Shown here one piece after another: positions 56,657 to 64,000 of a DNA stretch of 64,000 bases. The notes under the pieces were generated by a model, which saw nothing but the letters and a program-made list of their open reading frames with translations, searched no databases and had not been told where the DNA came from. Numbering within the stretch: position 1 is the first letter of the stretch; every line of letters begins with the position of its first letter. This stretch comes from Branchiostoma floridae (Eukaryota > Chordata > Leptocardii > Amphioxiformes > Branchiostomatidae), in the NCBI RefSeq assembly GCF_000003815.2, contig NC_049988.1, positions 2,080,657 through 2,144,656 of the forward strand, read 5' to 3'. The position numbers and the translations under genes are program-made.

Positions 56657-57732
56657 AGGCCATGTTGATTTGATTATATGGATGACATCCTCCGGGAACT
56701 CCAAAACTGATGCGAGCGAGCGAATAAAAATACGTTTGGCCCAAAAAAAAAGGTTGGCAAAAAAAAAAGTTCTGTATGAAATCAAAGTGGCCAGGAAGGT
56801 TGAACATAGGACTAAACACACATAGTATGGTATACCAACAGTTAGGTGTAGGGAACAGTACATCATACGGGTGCAAAACATTTTTTTCTTCTTGGACCAA
56901 TCCGAAAAATACAGACCTGAAAAAAAAAACAGAGGAACAGGTTTCGCCAATTACAAAATGGACACACTATGTCGGCAGCCATTTGGGGTCTAACCGGGGG
57001 GCCAAGAAGACAACAAGAGCGAAGTCAAGTAGACTTTATAGTCAATTGCACCAAGTTTCTATAGTCAAAGGTACAGAGACAGTTAGCCTTTATTACATGG
57101 AGATGGGATTTTAAAATGAAGTGGGAGTCCAATAATCCACCAAACAGATTCCTTTGTAGCAAAATTGACCAATTACCATTGTTTTGAGTATTGCTAGTTC
57201 TCAAGTTTCCACAGACAATCAGGTCCACGTTCATGTCCGGACCTGGAAATGATCCTCTGGACCTGAATTTTCTGTACTGCTACCTCCCCCAACCAACAAT
57301 AGATTTTTTTTTCTTTCTTTCTGTCCTTTCACACCTTATTCTTTGACTTTAGATTCATTTTGGCATTCTATGGCATTAGTTATCTGATACTTTTTTTTTC
57401 AATCTACGGAATATTTGTGCTCATTACCTGCATGTATGCAGGTATGGTTTTCACGGGCGTGGGAACTTTTGGAAGCTGGGGATATAGGGCGCTGTATCTC
57501 AAGAACTGATGGTGCGAGCACAAAGATTTTTAGTACGTGGGTTGGGGGTGGTGGCCTGACACTCAGGTGTGATTTTGGGCCTCCTGGCACTTGACCTTGA
57601 CATTGCAGGTGACATTTTTTTTACAGCTGCTTTGCACAATTTATTGTGTGGTCGAAAACTTTTTTTTTTTGGAAATGGCCGAAAATTGGTGCGATCGCGG
57701 ATGTCATCCATATAATCAAATCAACGTGGCCT
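56657..57732. mobile_element. TIR element, ~1.08 kb
   Basis: The left end AGGCCATGTTGATTTGATTA continues TATGGATGACATCC. The right end is its reverse complement (GGATGTCATCCATATAATCA...GTGGCCT), ~35 bp with two mismatches. The interior has A- and T-runs but no transposase frame. Target duplication is not evident. Confidence 0.75.
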
Positions 57733-57734
57733 AA

Positions 57735-58940
57735 GTATTCGAGTGAATTTTACGAAATTTACAAGGTTTCATAGGAATACATGCTCTTGTTTTGTATCAT
57801 GCCGCTTGTGCGGCAAATGTCTATAGTCCAGAAGGTTCGAATTCCGTGGAAGAATGCAAAAATGGAAGAATGCAATGATCCAGTGCTGTTGCAACGCTGG
57901 TTGCTTCACTAACATTGCAAATTATGCAAAACATATCAGATTTGTTTTGATATTCCATGTTGATGATCCATTGCCATCTGCGTGATGTAATTTATTCTCT
58001 ATAATTACTGAAAATCTTCATTAACAAAGAATTAATCAGGAAATAAAATTTATTCATAAAAATATCTTTTTGCTCAAAAAGTCAGTGTATCACCCAGTAT
58101 ACTCCAGAGTTCGAATTCAACCAGACCACACATTTGCCTAAACCTCAAACAACCGTAGCTTTTGTTCGACTAATCTTACCGAATGGGGTTCAAACTGACC
58201 CCATAACGTTCCGTATAAAAGCATTTTTGTGACTCTTTTTGTGTTTTGTATATATATATATATATATAGTTACATGAATTTGTGCGAGACAGTTTGAGAT
58301 GATTAGGTGTAAATAATTTTCGGTCATAACCATAATTTATGCAAACGATCATAAGGACCACATTTGGCACTAACCTCATATAGACAGGGGAGGCGGATTT
58401 TGATGCCCGTCGCCCATAGCTCCTGAACGGCTTACGCTTGGGCCACCAAACTTGGCATCTTTTCAGAAAATAATGACAATACGGACTTGTCATGCTCTGG
58501 TAGTATGATGCATGTATAGTTCTACATAGCCCATGTTTGTAGACTACCAAATGGATACCACATTAATAGCTATATTTCTTGAAACATAAATTGGCATATT
58601 ATAGTTTTTTTTAAATACAGTCTTAAGAAGACATGTCATCGTGGTAATATTGTTTTCAAAAATATTACCTATAGTTTTGAGCTTACACACACAGTGAAAT
58701 TTTTTCTACACGCCGTTTTCCTGTATACCATACTGGCCCTGTGATTAGCTTAAATCTTTTCAGTCACACAAATTAGTCTGCCTTACAACTCTCCATTCAA
58801 AGTACACAAATCGGTGCTTGTTCTGGTTGACAACATAACGTCCTCGCTCTGGCTAATAATAAGTGAATATTTATTAATTTATCGTCAGGATAAAAGATGT
58901 CGTCTTTCTTTAGATATGTATCATTAGATGTTTTACAGTG
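57735..58940. other. Non-coding stretch with a family T left-end fragment
   Basis: 58,370-58,460 has CATATAGACAGGGGAGGCGG and CTTACGCTTGGGCCACCAAA, matching the family T left end. A (TA)n run lies at 58,249-58,268. No gene. Confidence 0.5.
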
Positions 58941-58946
58941 TAAACA

Positions 58947-61900
58947 CTAGAAAGGCCGACATTTGCTTAGGAGCAAATACAGCATATTGCAATCCATCTT
59001 CATCCTGGAAAAAATCCCAAAATTCAACAATTTGAAGTAATGTTTGCTCAAAGGGAAAATGAAGTACTGTGGGCACTTGTCCTACACACCTTCATGCCGA
59101 ATTTTAGGTCATTTGGTTTCAATATAAGGGCATAGGAGCCAAAAATATACATATTTTAGTTAAAAATGGCTAAAAATCCCAAAATAACTCATTTTATAAG
59201 TGCTCTATGAAGAAAGTGTTGATGGGGTCCTGTTGTCATATGTCCAATTTACCTTTGTACCAAATTTCAGGTCATTTGGTTTACATACAAGGGCATAGAA
59301 GCCAAAAATATACATTTTTAGTCAAAAATGGCCAAAACGCTTAAATAACTCATTTTTTAAGTGATCTGTGAAGAAAGTGTCAATGGGGTACTGTGAGCAT
59401 ATGTTCAATGCACCTCTGTACCAAATTTCAGGTCATTTGGTTTCTATACAAGGGCATAGGAGCAAAAAATATGCATTTTTAGTCAAAAATGGCCAAAAAA
59501 CCTAAAATAACTCATTTTTGAAGTGATCTATGAAGAAAGTGTTGATGGTTTTCTGTGCTGATATGTCCAATGCACCTCTGTACCAAATTTCATGTCATTA
59601 GCTTGTAATACCAGGGCACAGGGGCCCAAAATATACATATTTTGTCTAAAAATGACCAAAAACCCTAAATATCATAAATTCTAAGGCCTCTATCAAGAAA
59701 GTGAAAAAAACGTCTGGGGGTATTTGCTATTTCTACCACCCTGCCAAATTTCAGCTCATTTGGCCAAAAAATGAAAAAAATTAATCCCATTTGAAGATTT
59801 TGAGAGGAGAAACTCAGAAAAAACTTGAAAGGCCGACATTTGCTTTGGAGCAAATACAGCATATTGCAATCCATCTTCATCCTGGAAAAAATCCCCAAAT
59901 TCAACAATTTGAAGTAATGTTTGCTCAATGAGAAAATGAAGTTCAGTGGGCACTTGTCCTACACACCTTCATGCCGAGTTTTAGGTCATTTGGTTTCAAT
60001 ATAAGGGCATAGGAGCCAAAAATATACATTTTTTAGTTAAAAATGGCTAAAAATCCCAAAATAACTCATTTTATAAGTGCTCTATGAAGAAATTGTTGAT
60101 GGGGTCCTGTTGCCATATGTCCAATTTACGTTTCTACCAAATTTCAGGTGATTTGGTTTACATACAAGGGTATAGGAGCCAAAAATATACATTTTTTTGT
60201 CAAAAATGGCCAAAAACCCTAAAATAACTCATTTTTGGAGTAAACAATGAATTAAGCGTTGATGGGGTTCTGTGGTCATATGTCAAACGCACCTATGTAC
60301 CAAGTTTCAGGTCATTTGGTTTTAATACAAGGGCATAGGAGCCATAAATATACATTTTTAGTCAAAAATGGTCAAAAACCCTAAAATAACTAATTTCTGA
60401 AGTGATCTATGAAGAAGGTGTTAATGGTTTTCTGTGCTCATATGTCCAATGCACCTCTGTACCAAATTTCAGGTCGTTAGCTTGTAATACCAGGGCACAG
60501 GGGCCCAAAATATACATATTTTGTCTAAAAATGACCAAAAACCCTAAATATCATAAATTCTAAGGCCTCTATCAAGAAAGTGAAAAAAACGTCTGGGGGT
60601 ATTTGCCACCTCTATGCCCATGCCAAATTTCAGGTCATTTGGTCGAACAATAAAAAAGTTATTCCCATTTGAAGATTTGACAGGAGGAGAGACAAAGAAA
60701 AAACTAGAAAGGCCGACATTTGCTTAGGAGCAAATACAGCATATTGCAATCCATCTTCATCCTTGAAAAAATCCAAAAATTTAACAATTTGAAGTAATGT
60801 TTGCTCAATGGGAAAATAAAGTACTGTGGGCACTTGTCCTACACACATTCATGCCGAATTTTAGGTCATTTGGTTTCAATATAAGGGCATAGTAGCCAAA
60901 AATATACATTTTTTAGATAAAAATGGCTAAAAATCCCAAAATAAATCATTTTATAAGTGCTCTATGAAAAAAATGTCAATGGGATCCTGTTGTCATATGT
61001 CCAATTTACCTCTGTACAAAATTTCAGGTCATTTGATTTACATACAAGGGCATAGAAGCCAAAAATATACATTTTTAGTCAAAAATGACTGAAATCCCCA
61101 AAATAACTCATTTTTGAAGTGATCTATGAAAAAAGTGTCAATGGGGTCTTGTGAGCATATGTTCAATGCACCCCTGTACTAAATTTCAGGTCATTAGGTT
61201 TTCATACAAGGGCATAGGAGCCAAAAATATACATTTTTAGTCAAAAATGGCCAAAAACCCTAAAATAACTCATTTTTTGAGTAAACATTGAATAAAGCGT
61301 TGATAGGGTTCTGTGGTCATATGTCAAACGCACCTATGTACCAAGTTTCAGGTCATTTGGTTTTAATACAAGGGCATAGGAGCCATAAATATACATTTTT
61401 AGTCAAAAATGGCAAAAAACCCTAAAATAACTAATTTTTGAAGTGATCTATGAAGAAGGTGTTAATGGTCTTCTGTGCTCATATGTCCAATGCACCTCTG
61501 TACCAAATTTCAGGTCATTAGCTTGTAATACCAGGGCACAGGGGCCCAAAATATACATATTTTGTCTAAAAATGACCAAAAACCCTAAATATCATAAATT
61601 CTAAGGCCTGTATCAAGAAAGTGAAAAAAACGTCTGGGGGTATTTGCCATTTCTACCACCCTGCCAAATTTCAGCTCATTTGGCCAAAAAATGAAAAAGT
61701 AGAATTCAATTGAAGATTTGACAGGAGAAGAAGAAGAGACAAAGGAAAAACAATATATTGCATCCCATACTATGTATGGGGATTGCAATATAACTAGAAA
61801 GGCCGACATTTGCTTAGGAGCAAATACAGCATATTGCAATCCATCTTCATCCTTGAAAAAATCCCCAAATTCAACAATTTGAAGTAATGTTTGCTCAATG

Positions 61901-64000
61901 AGAAAATGAAGTTCTGTGGGCACTTGTCCTACACACCTTCATCCCGAATTTTAGGTCATTTGGTTTCAATATAATGGCATAGGAGCCAAAAATATACATT
62001 TTTTAGTTGAAAATTGCTAAAAATCCCCAAATAACTCATTTTATAAGTGTTCTATGAAGAAAGTGTTGATGGGGTCCTGTTGTCATATGTCCACTTTACC
62101 TTTCTACCAAATTTCAGGTCATTTGGTTTACATACAAGGGCATAGTAGCCAAAAATATACATTTTTAGTCAAAAATGGCTGAAAACCCCAAAATAACTAA
62201 TTTTTGAAGTCATCTATGAAGAAAGTGTCAATGGGGTCATGTGAGCATATGTTCAATGCACCTCTGTACCAAATTTCAGGTCATTAGGTTTTCATACAAG
62301 GGTATAGGAGCCAAAAATATACATTTTTAGTAAAAAAAATGGCCAAAAACCCTAAAATAACTCATTTTTGGAGTAAACAATGAATAAAGCGTTGATGGGG
62401 TTCTGTGGTCATATGTCAAACGCACCTATGTACCAAATTTCATGTCATTTGGTTTTAATACAAGGGCATAGGAGCCAAAAATATACATTTTTAGTCAGAA
62501 ATGGCCAAAAACCCTAAAATAACTCATTTTTTAAGCAATCTATGAAGAAAGTGTTGACTGTTTTCTGTGCTCACATGTTTAATGCACCTCTGTACCAAAT
62601 TTCAGGTCATTAGCTTGTAATACCAGGGCACAGGGGCCCAAAATATACATATTTTGTCTAAAAATGACCAAAAACCCTAAATATCATAAATTCTAAGGCC
62701 TCTATCAAGAAAGTGAAAAAAACGCCTGGGGGTATTTGCTACTTCTACCACCCTGCCAAATTTCAGCTCATTTGGCCCAAAAATGAAAAAGTTGAATCCA
62801 ATTGAAAGATTTGACAGGAGGAGAACAAAGAAAAAACTCGAAAGGCCAATCCCATACTATGTATGGATTGCAGCATATTGCAATCCATCTTCATCCTTGA
62901 AAAAATCCAAAAATTTAACAATTTGAAGTAATGTTTGCTCAATGAGAAAATAAAGTACTGTGGGCACTTGTCCTACACACATTCATGCCGAATTTTAGGT
63001 CATTTGGTTTCAATATAAGGGCATAGTAGCCAAAAATATACATTTTTTAGATAAAAATGGCTAAAAATCCCAAAATAAATCATTTTATAAGTGCTCTATG
63101 AAAAAAATGTCAATGGGATCCTGTTGTCATATGTCCAATTTACCTCTGTACAAAATTTCAGGTCATTTGATTTACATACAAGGGCATAGAAGCCAAAAAT
63201 ATACATTTTTAGTCAAAAATGACTGAAATCCCCAAAATAACTCATTTTTGAAGTGATCTATGAAAAAAGTGTCAATGGGGTCTTGTGAGCATATGTTCAA
63301 TGCACCCCTGTACTAAATTTCAGGTCATTAGGTTTTCATACAAGGGCATAGGAGCCAAAAATATACATTTTTAGTCAAAAATGGCCAAAAACCCTAAAAT
63401 AACTCATTTTTTGAGTAAACATTGAATAAAGCGTTGATAGGGTTCTGTGGTCATATGTCAAACGCACCTATGTACCAAGTTTCAGGTCATTTGGTTTTAA
63501 TACAAGGGCATAGGAGCCATAAATATACATTTTTAGTCAAAAATGGCAAAAAACCCTAAAATAACTAATTTTTGAAGTGATCTATGAAGAAGGTGTTAAT
63601 GGTCTTCTGTGCTCATATGTCCAATGCACCTCTGTACCAAATTTCAGGTCATTAGCTTGTAATACCAGGGCACAGGGGCCCAAAATATACATATTTTGTC
63701 TAAAAATGACCAAAAACCCTAAATATCATAAATTCTAAGGCCTGTATCAAGAAAGTGAAAAAAACGTCTGGGGGTATTTGCCATTTCTACCACCCTGCCC
63801 AATTTCAGCTCATTTGGCCCAAAAATGAAAAAGTAGAATTCAATTGAAGATTTGACCGGAGAAGAAGAAGAGACCAAGGAAAAACCATATATTGGATCCC
63901 ATACTATGTATGGGGATTGCAATATAACTAGGAAGGCCGAACCTTTGCTTAGGACCAAAACAGCATATTGCAATCCATCTTCATCCTTGAAAAAATCCCC
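58947..64000 (-). mobile_element. Head-to-tail array of non-autonomous type B Helentrons (off right edge)
   Basis: Minus-strand right ends (CTAG or worn CTAG) lie at about 58,947, 59,824, 60,704, 61,794, 62,837 and 63,928. Each is preceded by the hairpin and GATGGATTGCAATATG. Between them are ~160-bp monomers (AAATTTCAGGTCATTTGGTT spaced 161-162 bp apart at 59.26, 59.42 and 59.58 kb). At 61,794 and 63,928 the next element's palindromic left end follows directly. The unit 60.70-62.84 kb is repeated at 62.84-64.0 kb with few changes, a ~2,134-bp higher-order period. Confidence 0.85.

Overview
The window looks like a repeat-rich piece of an invertebrate chordate genome, most probably an amphioxus (Branchiostoma). 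The reasons are intron-bearing rhodopsin-family GPCR genes, a C2H2 zinc-finger gene of the lancelet type, a dense mixture of RTE/CR1-type LINE tails, a Penelope-like element, Helitron-class elements, many MITEs, and an HDV-like ribozyme. The species call is inference; no database was searched. Three short assembly gaps (N runs) are present.

Left part (1-13.95 kb): the 5' exon of a minus-strand C2H2 zinc-finger gene runs off the left edge. It is followed by mostly non-coding DNA with MITEs, an inverted pair of SINE-like repeats, LINE 3' ends, a degenerate cluster of minus-strand coding pieces at 4.0-6.1 kb, a TTAA-flanked DNA element next to a zinc-finger pseudogene, and a decayed Penelope-like reverse transcriptase.

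Middle (13.95-39.6 kb and 51.6-56.3 kb): these are the two arms of an inverted duplication. Each arm carries an intact three-exon GPCR gene of the galanin/kisspeptin/allatostatin-receptor type, arranged head to head and transcribed outward. The downstream flank of the left gene (arm 1) is split by an 18.4-kb block, 14,562-32,940. The matching place in arm 2 (about 55,686) is uninterrupted and so acts as an empty site. The block is a Russian-doll nest of Helentron-type elements: an outer short element with ends TATATTTCAGCC...CTAG, and inside it several elements with ends TATATTGCAATCC...CTAG. The innermost large one (about 15,944-30,093) carries an uninterrupted frame of more than 2,240 visible codons with OTU protease, Rep (HUH + two Tyr), PIF1-like helicase and AP-endonuclease-like domains. 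The same element holds two tandem repeat blocks and an HDV-like self-cleaving ribozyme fold (29,052-29,205) between the gene and its 3' hairpin.

Right part: the spacer between the arms (39.6-51.6 kb) contains a gene remnant with an in-frame stop, a LINE tail, a 23-bp palindromic minisatellite, a complete 1.83-kb non-autonomous relative of the outer Helentron (45,378-47,206), and a deleted retroelement whose repeat supplies the apparent TATA promoter of the right GPCR. After arm 2 come a 1.1-kb TIR element and, from 58,947 to the right edge, a minus-strand head-to-tail array of non-autonomous Helentrons built from ~160-bp monomers, with a further ~2.13-kb higher-order repeat.
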